NCBI GenBank assembly: GCA_910589415.1
Contig: OU342635.1
Location: forward strand, 5,332,001 to 5,396,000
DNA: 64,000 bases
Source: Malachius bipustulatus
Taxonomy: Eukaryota > Arthropoda > Insecta > Coleoptera > Melyridae
Reading direction: 5' to 3'
Shown here in pieces: positions 9,489 to 21,553 of the stretch. The notes beneath the pieces were generated by a model. The model was not told the origin of the DNA and made no database searches. It saw only the letters and a list, made by a program, of their open reading frames with translations. The stretch's first letter is position 1. The number at the start of each line of letters is the position of its first letter. The position numbers and the translations under genes were made by a program.

Positions 9489-10784
9489 CTACTTCTTGTT
9501 TTTATTTTCCCTTGACCGAGGAATAATAGAATTATTGGCAGATGTAGGTTGACCATTATCGCTGCATTCTTCACAGCTGTAAAGAACAAAACATTTCCCA
9601 TATGTAGGGAAAATCCAAAAACATTTGAGTAGAGGTGACGACCTACCTACAAATAGAGACCTGAGAAGAAGTATTATCCCAAGATGATTTCTGTAACTTC
9701 GGTTGTCTATTCCCACTATTTCCAGTTTTGCTTTTGTTCATTGGTCGCTCATCATCCATAAATTTTCCAATATCACTGTCTATGTCTAGTCCAGATTTTG
9801 CAACCGCACTCGTTGCGTTCAATAGTTTTCTTCTAGCTCTGTGAAACGCTTCCAGGTCACGCTTCAATGTTAACCATTCAGACCTCTCGGTCGATTCTAG
9901 ATCTGGGACATCTCTGCTGACAGAGGATATAAATTATTTATTATAAATCTCAACTCAAATTGTATTGATTGTTTAAGAGGAACTATTTTTTTAATTAATA
10001 AAAAAAATCATTGAAATACCTTATGGAATTGTAATTATTGTCATCTTGAATACTGTGCATGTTTGTTATGTGGTGACTACATTGTGGTAACCTTGTTAGC
10101 TGCTCTCTCTTAACTTCAGTGGAATTCTTTCCAGGATTTATCTAAAATAGGAGAATATTTAGAAGAAAAACTAAAATAGGAGAAAAACGTCTGATCATTT
10201 TGTACATGTTGAGACTTCAATTTTTCGACGAACTGAACTAAAATATTTACAAGAGTTATGGGAGAGTTATGGGAGTGGAAGACGCTTCTTGCTGGCGTCG
10301 TGTGGGGTGTGGGAACTACCGGATAACTCGCGCGGGCCGCAAAGCTCATTGTTTTATGATTATAGATTCAGCAATATTTTCTTTCTTTTATTTAATTAAC
10401 CACATTACCAAATGATCGGTGTGAACTGGTAGAGGATTTGCGAGTGAAGGGAAGGCTTATAAAAGAAAAGAAATGTCTGGCTAAAGCACAGTTTCTCACC
10501 TCTTTAAACGAAGAAGTATGTTTGGGTCTAAATTCTTCAAAGTTCAACGGTAATGTATCAATTTTTTGTTCTTCAAATATGTAATTTGCATTACGTGGAT
10601 TAGTTTTGCCAGGGGATCGAGAAGAACACTGCTGTTTTGGTTGCTGTCTGTCTTGATACGTTTTAATACAAGATGAATCAATAATCACAGTTTCCTTTTT
10701 GCAATCCTTTGGAATTTCTATAACGGTTATTTCGTTTGGATTAACCGATCCCTTTGGTATTATTATTTTTTGAAATTTTGACAT
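9489..10784 (-). CDS. Four-exon gene of unknown function, 254 aa, related to the 540-aa gene at its N-terminus
   Basis: The exons are 10784-10500, 10141-10020, 9916-9647 and 9576-9489. All junctions are GT-AG and all phases agree, giving 254 residues ending in a Lys/Asn-rich tail. The N-terminus MSKFQKIIIPKGSVNPNEI followed by TVIEIPK matches the start of the 540-aa gene in spacing and key residues (IIP-x-G, P-x-E, IEIPK). Exon 3 encodes a basic helix (TLKRDLEAFHRARRKLL). Exon 4 keeps one CEEC pair. A polyadenylation signal AATAAA lies at 9451-9456 on the minus strand. No membrane segment or signal peptide is visible. Its function is unknown. The shared signature suggests it and the 540-aa gene are diverged paralogues. 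Confidence 0.72.
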
Positions 10785-10903
10785 TATAATTTTGGATGTT
10801 ACGTTTTGTCACAATATAATAACCTTGCATAAGTAAGATATCATTATTTCGCTAGATTCCCTCATGTCATTTTTCACACAGACGTCCCTCTTTCGATGCA
10901 AGA

Positions 10904-11709
10904 TACAGGGTGTCAAAGTTAAATTTTAATTTAATGTCTCCATTATTGCTTTTCAGAATATTCAATTGAAATTTTGCACAAATTTCTTTCTCATGACGAC
11001 ACACTTTTTGATACATTTTGTTCATAGAGAATTGAAGCGCAAGCGGAGTGAACGGGAGTTGAAGAACACCTTGACCCCGCAAATGTTAATTTCTATTATT
11101 TTTTCACCGTTGAAAACTATAATGTATAGGGATGCAGGGGCTTGGTTTAAAAGATATTGCAACTTATTTGACTATGTTTCATTGAGAAATTTGATGTAAA
11201 AAATTTTTTTTTTCTAAATAATAATAATCGCGACTGGCAAGAGTTTTTGGTTAAACATACCAATTTATTACCTCGTAACAGTCGTAACTCACTCGAACTT
11301 TGAATTTTCAAAGATTTTTTCGATAATCCCAAGTTCCAGGAATAGCATAAAACAGTGCTTGCAATACAGGGTCAACCTTTGGAAGCTGATACCATTTATA
11401 TATAGGTTAAACTGTCAGTTTGACAGTTCGCCATTTTTGTGTATCTGTGTTTTAGGAAAAACTCAACATTTTAAAAATATTTTCAGCACAACACCACTTC
11501 CGGTTATACCGGAAGTGGACACGAACTTCGTTATTTTAAATGATACGGTGCGGTCTTTTATGGATTCATGTTTCTCATGTTTCTCAAAAATAATAATAAT
11601 ATTAAATAATAATTCCGTTGGATATTTTAATATTGAAATTTTCTTCTTAAAATGGACCCAAAAATCACACCCTTAAATATTTACATTCGCAATTACATAA
11701 CACCCTGTA
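10904..11709. mobile_element. Non-autonomous element with TACAGGGTG ends, about 806 bp
   Basis: It is bounded by TACAGGGTG at 10904-10912 and its reverse complement CACCCTGTA at 11701-11709. The interior arms are only weakly symmetrical and have no convincing open frame. Inside it is a perfect hairpin (CCACTTCCGGT arms, 11494-11504 and 11508-11518, 3-base loop). Confidence 0.55.
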
Positions 11710-13070
11710 TAATGCTACTATTGATGCCAAATTCGGTCGGCTTCGCGCATGTGACGTCACATTCTAGGAGTCGTTCTGACATTTTACTCGATAATTCTTA
11801 ATTGACACCATCTTTCATATTACAATAATAATATTATAGAACACATTTTTCATAAAACTATTATTTCACTTACAATCAGTTTTAATTCAAAAATTTGGTT
11901 CCATAATTTTGAAATTTGATAAAACTTGAATGCGAATTACAGTCAGTAAATGAACATCCTCCTCGAGTGTGACGTCATATATGCGCAATAGCATTTGTTA
12001 CCAGGGTAAATGCGGAATCAGTTAAACCATTTCACATTTAAGAAGAAAAAAACTGGACTGTTTCAAGTTTACCGCAATTTGGCTAAAAAGCTTATAAAAG
12101 CTAAAGGCCATAAACCCTAAAGAAGAAGAAGTTTACCGCAAAAAAGTTTATCCATGCTATTGCTTTGCCGCCGTAGCGCAGCCGAATGCTGTGTGCGCGT
12201 GCGTGTTAACCGTTTTGATTTTGAACCTATTTGAAATTAAAATGCTTATATTTTACAACAGAGATGACAATAAACTGGCTTGAGCTTGATAGATACTGGA
12301 TAGATTATTGTATAATTGCCAGCAGGTGCCATTTTCCAAAAAATTCAAGAAAATAAATTGTCGTGGTTTTAGTGGCCGTCTTATTCCCACGCTAGACAAG
12401 GCAGGAGCGTCGACCTTATAAATTTTCAATTTGGTTTGAGGTTAAGTTTCATTCAAGAAGTCAAGTCAAGAATAGAATAACTTTCCGTTCCGCTCAAGCA
12501 AGAGTCAAGAATGATTATGAATTATTATTAGTTAACGAAAGTATAGTATAGTAGTTATTGCCGACAGTTTTTCAAGAAAGAAGAATTAAAATACGAAAGC
12601 CTAATAGTTTTATACATCGGTGCTATCTGAAATACTCTCCAAAACGCTCATTTTGAATTTGTTTTTCCTTGGTGTTGATGCCCTCATCTGTACTGTGAGT
12701 ATTGTACCTAATTATCCAATTTTTTTTAGTAGTGAATATACTTAGTTGTTGAAAATAATTCCAATTCTACAGTTTTAACGATTATTTCTTTTGACAATGC
12801 AGTAACTACCACCAGTGTTACCACTCACCAGACACCAGAGCCAGAAGGGCTACAGTACTACAGTAGTATTTTCTGAAAATGAATTTTTGAATGTTAATTA
12901 TTAATTAATCTGGCTACGGTGGCTACCACAATATATTATCTGTATTTTCACCGAGATTTTCACGTTCGAAGTCCCCTTTGGTCTTCTCAAGAAACCCTCA
13001 CCAAAGTGCAGAAAGTAAAAAAATTCTCTGGGATGTTCTTTTTCGAATTATCGTGGAGAAATTTTCGCGG
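11710..13070. other. Gene-free stretch with dispersed repeat fragments
   Basis: No exon could be supported. Around 12083-12130 is a segment (GCTAAAGGCCATAAAC and flanks) that recurs inverted at about 23505-23575, so it is a dispersed repeat of unknown class. Confidence 0.4.
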
Positions 13071-13325
13071 TCATTATGGAAATGAGCGGCACGGGTATAG
13101 GGCGATTTGTCTTCTACTTTCGGATAGCTTGTGTCTTTAGGAGTATCAAGGTACCATTGAATTTTTGCGCCGGCAAGTAATAGTCGAGAAATAAGGCCTT
13201 AAAGTTTCATCCTTGCCCTAATACGTATATTCGAACATATGCGCTCTAATAGGAAGCTCGCTTTCCATCGTCGTGTGACAGGATGCTCGCTCTCTGTCGT
13301 CGCGTATTTTAAAACACTTATTTGC

Positions 13326-14640
13326 TGCAGTAAGTCAGGTCAAAGATGCAACAAAATACCGCGATAAACAAGCTTAGCAAGGTGCAAAGACTTGCATGTC
13401 TTGGTATAACGGGGACAATGAAAACAACTTCAACTGCAGCAATGGAAGTCCTTCTAGACCTCCCTCCACTTCATTTAATGATAATGGGAGAGACAAGATT
13501 GACACGACTAAGACTGCAAGAAGAACCAAAGGGCAAATAATATGCGGAACTTGGACACAATAGAATTAAAAACTATGTGGAAATGGAACCTGCTAGATGC
13601 AAACACGGACCAAAATTCTTCAAAATTCAAATTCCACAAGAGCTTTGAGGTAAGCATCAAAGATCGAGAGGAATGGAATGAGCCCACAGACAGCAACAGA
13701 CTGGTCGGAACAACCTGGTACACTGACGGGTCAAAGACCGACCAAGGAACTGGAGCCAGCATATACAATGAGTTGGACAATACTCAACACACCATATCTC
13801 TCGGGCAGTGGGCAACTGTATTTCAATAGGAAATATATGCTATGCTACACTGCGTGAGTATAAACAATAAGAGGGCCTACAAAAATAGACGGATCAATAT
13901 ACTAACAGATAATCAGGCGGTCCTGAGGGCTATAGAAAGCCCCAAGATAACGTCTAGACTACTGTAGAAATGCCGTGAAAATCTCGAAAGCCTGGCAGAA
14001 CGCAACAAGGTAACCTTGATGTGGGTGCCAGGACATAGAGGAATCACAGGCAATGAAAAAGCCGACGAGCTAGCAAGAAGAGGATCCTCGGCTAAATACA
14101 TTGGTCCAGAACCTGCCCTGGGAGTACCAAAAAGTACAGCACGTGGTCAGGTTAATATATGGGTCAAAGAAAAACACAAAAAATATTGGGATAAAAGGAC
14201 CAAACACCAACATGGGAAAGACTTTATCAAGGGACCCATAAAAAAGACAACTGAAGAACTACTATTACTTAGCAGGAATCAGTTACGCATTACAGTGGGA
14301 ATAGCCCTAAAAGAACACTTAAATAAAATAGGACTGTTCAATGGAGACCTAAGTTGCCGAGAATGCAATAGGGCCCAGGAGACAGCCAAACATGTATTGT
14401 GTGAACGCGAGGCTCTGGACCGCAGAAGACAGGAAATATATGGACAACCAAAAATGCGTCTGGAAGAATATGACACTCATTCAGTAATGGGGCTGTACAA
14501 GTTAGTTCAGGGAACCAGACTGATGGAATGGGTGTCATGAAGTAAAAGGGGGTGCATAATAAGCATCAGACGGCCCTCGAAAGGAGGGGGTTTTAGTGGG
14601 TGGGACGCCCACGTAACCCAACGCATGGGTATCCATAATG
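13326..14640 (+). pseudogene. 3' part of ORF2 of an RNase H-bearing non-LTR retrotransposon, broken
   Basis: The first frame (from about 13346) matches the C-terminal side of a LINE reverse transcriptase (LSKVQRLACLGITGTMKTT). After a frameshift near 13540 an RNase H domain follows, with the acidic residues in recognisable places: WYTDGSKT, EIYAML, ILTDNQAVLRAI, and the closing HRGITGNEKADELAR. A CCHC-type knuckle (CRECNRAQETAKHVLCE) comes near the C-terminus at about 14355-14405. In-frame TAG stops at about 13828 and 13963 plus the frameshift make it inactive. RNase H places it in the I/R1/LOA group. Translation ends at 14538-14540. The non-coding tail to about 14640 is part of the element by inference. 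Confidence 0.85.
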
Positions 14641-14669
14641 GATTTACCCTTCTTTTTGAAAAAAAAACT

Positions 14670-14748
14670 CAGGTCTTTGGTCAGGGTATGTTTTTTTCCC
14701 TTCAAATGTTCGTAAAATGAAAAAAAACCTACCCTGACCAAAGACCTG
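14670..14748. repeat. Hairpin with 19-bp perfect arms
   Basis: CAGGTCTTTGGTCAGGGTA at 14670-14688 is repeated inverted at 14730-14748, with T- and A-rich sequence in the loop. It lies between the LINE tail and the right arm of the surrounding inverted-repeat element. Confidence 0.85.
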
Positions 14749-14930
14749 ACGGAACCGGTAGCTACTAGTACGGTCACATGACACTTTAAGGCCTTATTTC
14801 TCGACTATTACTTGCTGGCGCAAAAATTCAATGGTACCTTGATACTCCTAGAGACACAAGCTATCCGATAGTAGAAGCCAAATCGCCCTATACCTGTGCC
14901 GCTCATTTCTATAATTACCATTTTCGCTTT

Positions 14931-16460
14931 TTCCTGAGCAACTGAGTCACTCAGAAGTCAAAACTGAGGCCATTTTCGAGGCTAAAGTTTGACCATTTCA
15001 AAAATTGGTCAACATAGAAAAAATTTTTCGCTGCGGGACCAAAAGTCTCACTCTGCTGTGGATGAGAAAGATATAGGTGTGTATTTCTAAAACCATTTGC
15101 TGGACTTTCCAACAAGTTGGAAACGATCAGACATTTCCAGAAAGCAGGGAGTTACCCAATCCTAGAAGTCCCTGGGCGTGAATTTGTTTAGAAATATGTC
15201 TACAGGAGTTATGAAACTTTGAATGTATACTGTGTCCCAACTTTATTGTTCGGACCACGGTTGGCTATAAAAAATCAGCTGATTTCGCCTGGGCTAAGGT
15301 TGAAGTTTTTGTCAATGAACTATGAAAATCAGGCAGGCTGTATCTTTTTAACTTTCTTTTTACCGATTTGATCTGTTTCTGTAAATGGAATTATTCAAAA
15401 TTTCATAAATAATAATTATTACCAAACAGGAAAATGCTAGAAATGTTGACCAAATAAACTGAAATTGATTTAGACAATGCCTCCGCTTGGATACAAGTAA
15501 ATGCGCTAAATTACCTGCCTGCAGCAATAATTTCACAGCTTTTGGATACATTTATTATAGTATAATTATTATTGTATGGAAATAAAATAAATTAAATAAA
15601 TTTTCCATACATACCATACTGTTGCTATTGCATTATTATATCAATAATTTTAATTTTCACTTGTCTGAAGATGCTGCTTTAAAAACAGCGAAACACCTGT
15701 TACGTCACTAATTCATCAATATAAAGTGGGATCTTGAAACAATTGTTAGGGTTGAGAACGTTTTTATTTAAATTTACACCAGAGGACATCAATAAATTTA
15801 TCAATAAAACCTGAGATGTTTAATATCTAGCAACAAAGGTAACACATTGTAATTATTATCAAGTTATTATTTGTGTAACTATGTAGGTAATTGATCTTTG
15901 AAATATTTTCAAGGTTGCATATTTATAGAAATACTAATAGGATATTATTATGGTTATATGAATTTAGCTGTAAACATTATTAATTTATGCATTGGATTCA
16001 GTTTTGTCCCCATTGTTCGATTAAAACACTAAAATAACTATAAACATAAACAAATACAACAGTACCTAGGTACTCATGTCATGAAATTAATTTATTAATG
16101 ATTGATGTTTTTTTAATGTGTTAAATAAAAAATCACCTAAAACTTAAAAAAAAATTCAATTCAATAGCTGTGGATAAAGTATAGTATTCTACTCTCATGT
16201 TGATGTGTTCCTTGAATAATATATTTAATATTTAATACCAAAATGAGAAACATGTGTTTCTCATAAGAACCGATACAGAGCAGGGGTGTGTAGAGGAACC
16301 AAAAATATGCCAATTTAACGCAACTTTATACTAAGTTACATGTCTGAGAAGTTATAGGGCTTATTGAAATAGGGCTTTCAAATTTCGAAATAAATCAATA
16401 TCTCAGTTATACTTGTACTTTGAAAAAACAAATTTGTACAAGTGTGTGTGCCAAGAGCAT
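14931..16460. other. Gene-free repeat-derived stretch
   Basis: I see no coding exon. Apart from the hammerhead-like segment at 15655-15715, the sequence is AT-rich without recognisable domains. Confidence 0.4.
15655..15715 (+). ncRNA. Hammerhead-ribozyme-like core, probably a Penelope-type relic
   Basis: The strictly conserved hammerhead core is present in order: CTGAAGA (15665-15671, fitting CUGANGA), a short stem-loop with GCTG/CAGC arms, GAAA (15690-15693), and GTC (15704-15706) as the potential cleavage triplet. Stem III is only two base pairs and stem I is imperfect, so activity is doubtful. Penelope-like retroelements are known to carry such ribozymes in their terminal repeats. No Penelope ORF remains nearby. 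Confidence 0.35.
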
Positions 16461-16464
16461 TTAT

Positions 16465-16945
16465 TGCTAGTAAGTAAGTCAAATTGTATCATTTTGTAGC
16501 ATTTAAGGATTCATAAGGGACAATGCACCATTAAAATATTATCTACATTTTTTTAGTTTTAAGGAATTTTATTACTTCATTTTAAGGGGAATTTAATTCT
16601 CAAATTTTTATTTCTCCTGCTATTTTTCAAAAAACTTTGTCGTTTTTACCAAAAATCCGAAAAACTAAACTATTGCAATTCTGTTATTTAAAATCATCGA
16701 AATCAAAAGTTGGTTTTAAAATTAAATGTCAAAGTTGATGATCAGGATGAAAGTTGAAAATGACAAAGATTTTTGGAAAATAACAAGAGAAATAAAAGTT
16801 TTGAAAAAAGAATTGAATTCCTCATAAAAAATTATAATTTAGTAAATTACACCAACTGGTTAAAAAATTATGTAACATTTTAAGTGTGCACTATCACTTA
16901 TCATCCCTGCAAAATGCTACAATTTGACTCTACTTACTGTCTGAA
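16465..16945. mobile_element. Degenerate palindromic element, about 480 bp
   Basis: The left segment (AGTAAGTAAGTCAAATTGTA and following) is mirrored at about 16905-16940 (AATGCTACAATTTGACTC), with matching AT-rich inner arms. The right end is followed by CACCCTGTA near 16950. It is an old fold-back MITE. Confidence 0.5.
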
Positions 16946-17385
16946 GCACCCTGTATAATATAGATGAGTACTGAGTGAGTGGTGGAAAAATAATTATTTT
17001 TGACCCTGCACTATTTAAAAAATATCTGACTGGAATTTTTTTGAACCTTTTTTTCATGAATATTGAGGTGTTCCTCAACAGTGTACCATCAAGTTAGAGC
17101 ACAATTTTTTGCAAAAATGGACAAATTTTTTATTTCTGTAATAATGTAGAAGCTTGAGTGTAAATTTTCTTTCTTCAACATTGATTTTATTTTCGACGTC
17201 TTCTAATAATTTTGTTAAGATTAAGGCATTTTGAAAATTGAAAACACCACTTTTTCAAAAATAATTAAAGAAAACTCTTAGAATAATCCAAGGAACAACC
17301 TCTAAAATTTTTGTGTACTTATATTTAACAACACCCTGCACCCTGCACAGGAGACATTCCGTGGCCTCTCATGCAGGAGTAATTG

Positions 17386-17405
17386 CCCCCCCCCCCCCCC
17401 CCCCC
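17386..17405. repeat. 20-bp C homopolymer
   Basis: This is an uninterrupted run of 20 C; its length is prone to sequencing error. Confidence 0.9.
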
Positions 17406-17504
17406 GAAATAGAGGTTAAGTCTGAAGATAAAAAATGTAAATTTCTAACTAATTTTTAAATAACTAACACAATCAGTTTACCTGTTTTTATTTTTTTTTC
17501 GTTG

Positions 17505-17997
17505 GGCCACCAGCTATAAAAACTGTAATTTGGTGACCAAAATAAATTCGACTTTATAAAATCAAAATCGTCGAAAAGATATAAAAAAAACTAATTACAG
17601 GGCATTAATTCAATATGGTGGTAATAAAAGTGACCAATAATCTAAATGGGGTTGGTATCTACCATAAATCCTAAGTAAACAGTCAGAAAAATGTCCATGG
17701 GTTCAATGGCACACTGCATTTGGAACTGTTTACTTAGGTTGGTTAAGGATTTATGATTGGTAACTACCCTCTTCAGATTATTGGTCACTTTTATTACTAC
17801 CATAGGTATATGAATCATTCTACCTGTCATTTTTGCCTATTTTATGTATTTAATTTAATTAATTAGTTTTTTTAAATTCCTTTTCACTGATTTTGATTTT
17901 ATTAATCGATTTCTATCGATGTATTGAAGGAAAATAGAATTTATTTTGGTCACTTTATCAACAAATTACAATTTTTTATCGCTAGTGCCCGAACGAA
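17505..17997. mobile_element. Fold-back MITE, about 490 bp
   Basis: TTCGTTGGGCCACCAGC at the left and GCTAGTGCCCGAACGAA at the right are imperfect reverse complements. The inner arms are also symmetrical (AATAAAAGTGACCAATAATC against GATTATTGGTCACTTTTATT). No ORF of significance. Confidence 0.65.
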
Positions 17998-18037
17998 AAA
18001 AAAAATAATAAACTGCATTATTCCTTTCTGTGGTATT

Positions 18038-18935
18038 ATACAGGGTGTTTACTGTAAGGTTGGCCAAACTTCACAGGCTGATTCTTCAGACTAAAATAAA
18101 CAAAAAAATTCCCATTAACGTGTGTCCGGAAATGCACCGTTTTTGAGATACAGGGTGTCGAAGAAATATTCTTTTTCTAGTTTTTTGACGATATCTCGGG
18201 AACCGTATGAGATACAATGTTCAGCTCTTATACACACTATGTGCTCACTGATCCCCTTATTTTAGCCGTAAAATAAAGGTTTTAAATAAATCCAGTGGCG
18301 TAGATTTAGGGTATTTTGAGGGTTTCGACCCCCTAATTTCTACGCCACTGGAACAAATGCGATTTTAAGCAGCGCCTTTGAACCACCCATGTTTTCTGTA
18401 CCAAAAAGGTACTCCTGGTTAACGGCTCTAAAATGAACCGTTTCCGAGAAAAATGGCATTTTATGAGAGAAAACGTCACTTTTTAACGATTTTTCAACAG
18501 CATTTTGGAGAAATGAAAGAAGTGAAATTCCTATAATTGATGTTTTCTCTCATAAAATGACATTTTTCTCGGAAACGGTTCACTGTAGAGCCGTTAACCA
18601 ATAGTACCTTTTTGGTGTAGAAAACATAGACGGTTCAAAGGCGCTGCTTAAAATCGCATTTATTCCAGTGGCGTAGAAATTAGGGGGCCGAAACCCTCAA
18701 AATACCGTAAATCTACGCCACTGATTTTTTTTAAACCTTCATTTTACGGCTAAAATAAGGGGATCAGCGAGCACATAGTATGTATAAGAGCTGAAAAAAA
18801 CTGGAAAAAGAATATTTCTTCGACACCCTGTATCTCAAAAATGGTGCTTTTCCGGACACACGTTAATGGGAAATTATTTGTTTATTTTAGTCTGAAGAAT
18901 CAGCCTGTGAAGTTTGGCAAATCTTACAGTAAATT
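18038..18935. mobile_element. Long palindromic element, copy 1 (right end truncated)
   Basis: It starts TACAGGGTGTTTACTGTAAG and is a nearly complete inverted repeat around a centre near 18490. It is the same family as the intact copy at 40678-41619. Its right end stops after the AAGTTTGGCAAATCTTACAG segment and lacks CACCCTGTA, so the last bases are missing or diverged. Short CDS-like frames inside are by-products of the palindrome. Confidence 0.75.
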
Positions 18936-20290
18936 TATTACACAAATCCTCAAAGTTACAATTTATCATCTTTAAAATTGATACCTCTATTTCGGTGGTG
19001 GACATAAGTAATGGACCACCCTGTATAATTATTGTGATTTAAATAATTTTTATTAATTTATTGTTTACTTATTTTTTTAATATTTTGGATAACTTGGAGA
19101 CATTTTAAGCAACTTATAACTAAACTAGATAGGTAGGTACTTATTTTATGAACTTATGGAAAAATTGATATGGAAAGTATGATTACAAGTAGTGTAGTAG
19201 GTACTTGTATGTATGTATGTTTCAACGTGCATATTATCACATATCACTGATGGTCCCAAGCTTAATTTTCCGTGACTGCATCATATCTTTGCTATTATTT
19301 CGCTAGAAAGCTCCCAGTCCGACTCTGTTTTTGACGCGAAGTGTGGCGTGATCTGCGAAGAATTAATGATTACCTACTAAAATGCGACTGCTGCAGATTA
19401 TTATAAAGAGTTTAAAGTTCATTAAATAAGAAAATAAGCCGGTTTCAACGTTATCTATCAGTTTATTTATTTAAAGTTGATTTGCAAGAAGCGAAATTGA
19501 TGCTTATGTCGCATAAACGAAAGGACTTTGATTGGAAGAGTGGCATCGAAAACTATTTTAAGGTCTTAACCCTTCACCTATTAGACATCTAACAATGGAC
19601 CTCGTTAAAAAGTTGTAACTCACAAGATTGGGAAAAAACTTGATAAAAAATCCCTACAACACTTTTGCAGGTGATCAATTGAACGTAGGTATCTGGAGTA
19701 ATCACGAAATTTTGATTTTAAAAACGCTCTTGCAGCTTTATCTAGTCAACGAAATTTTGGATCCTTCTAAAACTTTGGAATAATGTTGGATTTTCGTTAA
19801 AAAGATTCCAAAAGTTGCGTTACTTCTACAGGGTGTCCTTTCAAAATTCAATCCGGTTTTTGTCATCTCATTTCAGGTCGCAGTTCTCCAAACCATCCTA
19901 TGGTAGCGTAATCACTTTTTCTTCCTACTCTTCCATTTAGGACTCCTGTTTTGATTATTTCATGTGAGGGTCTTATCTTGAGAATTTTTCTCATCTTTTT
20001 TGAAATATTTTCTTGCATTCCACCGCATCCTCCAATAACCCCCCTTCGATACCAATTTCCCAGTAGTGTAGGTAGGTATTATGCTTTGTAAAACGACATA
20101 AACACGGTTTGTTACGGACCTGTACGGATGATTGTTTCTATTCCCCACCTCTGCGTAAAAATAATTATTCTACTCTACATGCCACTAACTGAATGGAGAA
20201 TGAATGGATACCATTGACACCGCCGACACCAGACAGTTAGACCGAGTTGCCGAAGAGAGGAGGAGTGTCCAGTACACATTTATACCGCGT
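18936..20290. other. Gene-free stretch upstream of a candidate promoter
   Basis: I found no exon. A CCACCCTGTATAA element end lies at about 19016. The rest is unremarkable AT-rich sequence. Confidence 0.4.
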
Positions 20291-20299
20291 GTCCGGCTC

Positions 20300-20307
20300 T
20301 ATAAATA
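20300..20307 (+). promoter_or_regulatory. TATA-box candidate (TATAAATA)
   Basis: A TATAAATA octamer in a locally GC-richer context lies about 250 bp upstream of the candidate first coding exon at 20553. A transcription start about 30 bp downstream would leave a 5' leader of about 220 nt. This is inferred from position only. Confidence 0.35.
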
Positions 20308-20552
20308 TACCCCGGTTTTATAGGGTGTTCGCTGTTTAGATGTCACTGCTTGCTTTTCTTTTTGTTTGTACAGCCAGCAAAACATGAATTTGGCAGTCGG
20401 TCGACTGCGACTTTGTTAGTTAAGTCAGTTCAGTTCAGTGGACAATAATAATAATAAATCATCCGTCGATGAGCTTATTTAATTAATTTGCTTTTGACGT
20501 ATGCAGATTTTTACTGTTAGTGTTGTGAGATAGGTGCGTGCGTGCTTTCAAA

Positions 20553-20635
20553 ATGCAGCCTTTTTTGGAAATTGCTTTTTGCATGGGATTTCTGTATTGG
20601 GCCTTCCCTAGTATTTTCAGCGAGGGTTACTCTAG
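20553..20635 (+). CDS. GPAM: Candidate first coding exon of GPAT1 (N-terminal hydrophobic segment)
   Basis: An ATG at 20553 opens 27 codons plus two bases: MQPFLEIAFCMGFLYWAFPS, then IFSEGYS, ending at a strong AG|GTAAAG donor. The phase is 2, exactly what the acceptor at 40381-40382 of the first clear GPAT exon needs; the joined codon is AGG (Arg). No other plus-strand acceptor with an open exon is seen between them. The peptide is a hydrophobic helix that could serve as a membrane anchor or targeting segment. The joining intron would be about 19.7 kb. The link is inferred from phase and exclusion, not proven. The exon could instead belong to a different transcript. Confidence 0.45.
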
Positions 20636-21553
20636 GTAAAGAAAATTAAATTATTTTTGTGCGCGTTTTGTGAAATTTTCTCAAAGTTTTATTATTTTCT
20701 AAGTTGTAATTTTGATTCTTCCATTATTTACCTACTTGGGTCGTATCTGTTGATTTTGTTAAGGACTTTTATTGTTATATAAGTCTGCAATACTTATTTC
20801 TTAACCTTTTGAGAATTAACAACAGTTGCTAATTAATACAGCGGTTTTTTTATAGTAAAATATTTTTTTGGTTTTAAATTTGGAACAATCTAAGGGAAAA
20901 GCGTCTTCTCTGTCTTGGGCGTTGAATGTCCTCTAATTTTTTTTTTCATGTAAATCTTGCTCTAAATTTAGCAAAAATTATTTCCCAGCAGTTTATTGGT
21001 ATGTTTAACTATTTATTCCCAAATTTCCGCAAACAGTTACCTACGATTCAAAATTTTATGATTTTTGTAATTTTGAAGTTTAGATAAATTCTCTGGAATT
21101 AAAATTCACTCGATTGATCTAAAAGCGTGCCCAAAATTTATTTTTTTGCTTACACATGTGTGTTCAAAAAGTTTTTGGCAGCGTAAATAAACATTTATTG
21201 ATACTGATAGGTATATTTTTAAGGCAAATTATAAATTGAAGCTACTCTAATATGATAGCCTGTTATCATAATTATTATCATATTACCATTCAAAATATTT
21301 TAAACTACTGTGTAGTGAATAAACAGTTTATCTAAGTATTCTAAGTAACTGTTATGTTCTTGCATGATGAGTTGCAGTTGAGCTGGGGGGAACGCCCCAA
21401 CCTCTAGAAAGGAGTGTATTTCTCTTTCCAAGTAATAAATTTAAAAACTCGAACTACTTATCCGATTTCTGTTCTTTTCAAGTTATCGCATCATTTCCTA
21501 ATGCAAGGAAACTTGGAGTAACTTGGGAGAAACCTGACCTGACCAAAATTACA

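Larger units (their letters stand above)
13071..14920. mobile_element. Inverted-repeat element interrupted by a LINE fragment
   Basis: Arms of about 140 bp at 13071-13210 and 14777-14920 are close reverse complements (for example AAGTAATAGTCGAGAAATAA in the left arm). Between them lies an RNase H-bearing LINE fragment. Either a LINE inserted into a fold-back transposon or the fold-back element captured it. No transposase is visible. Confidence 0.6.
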
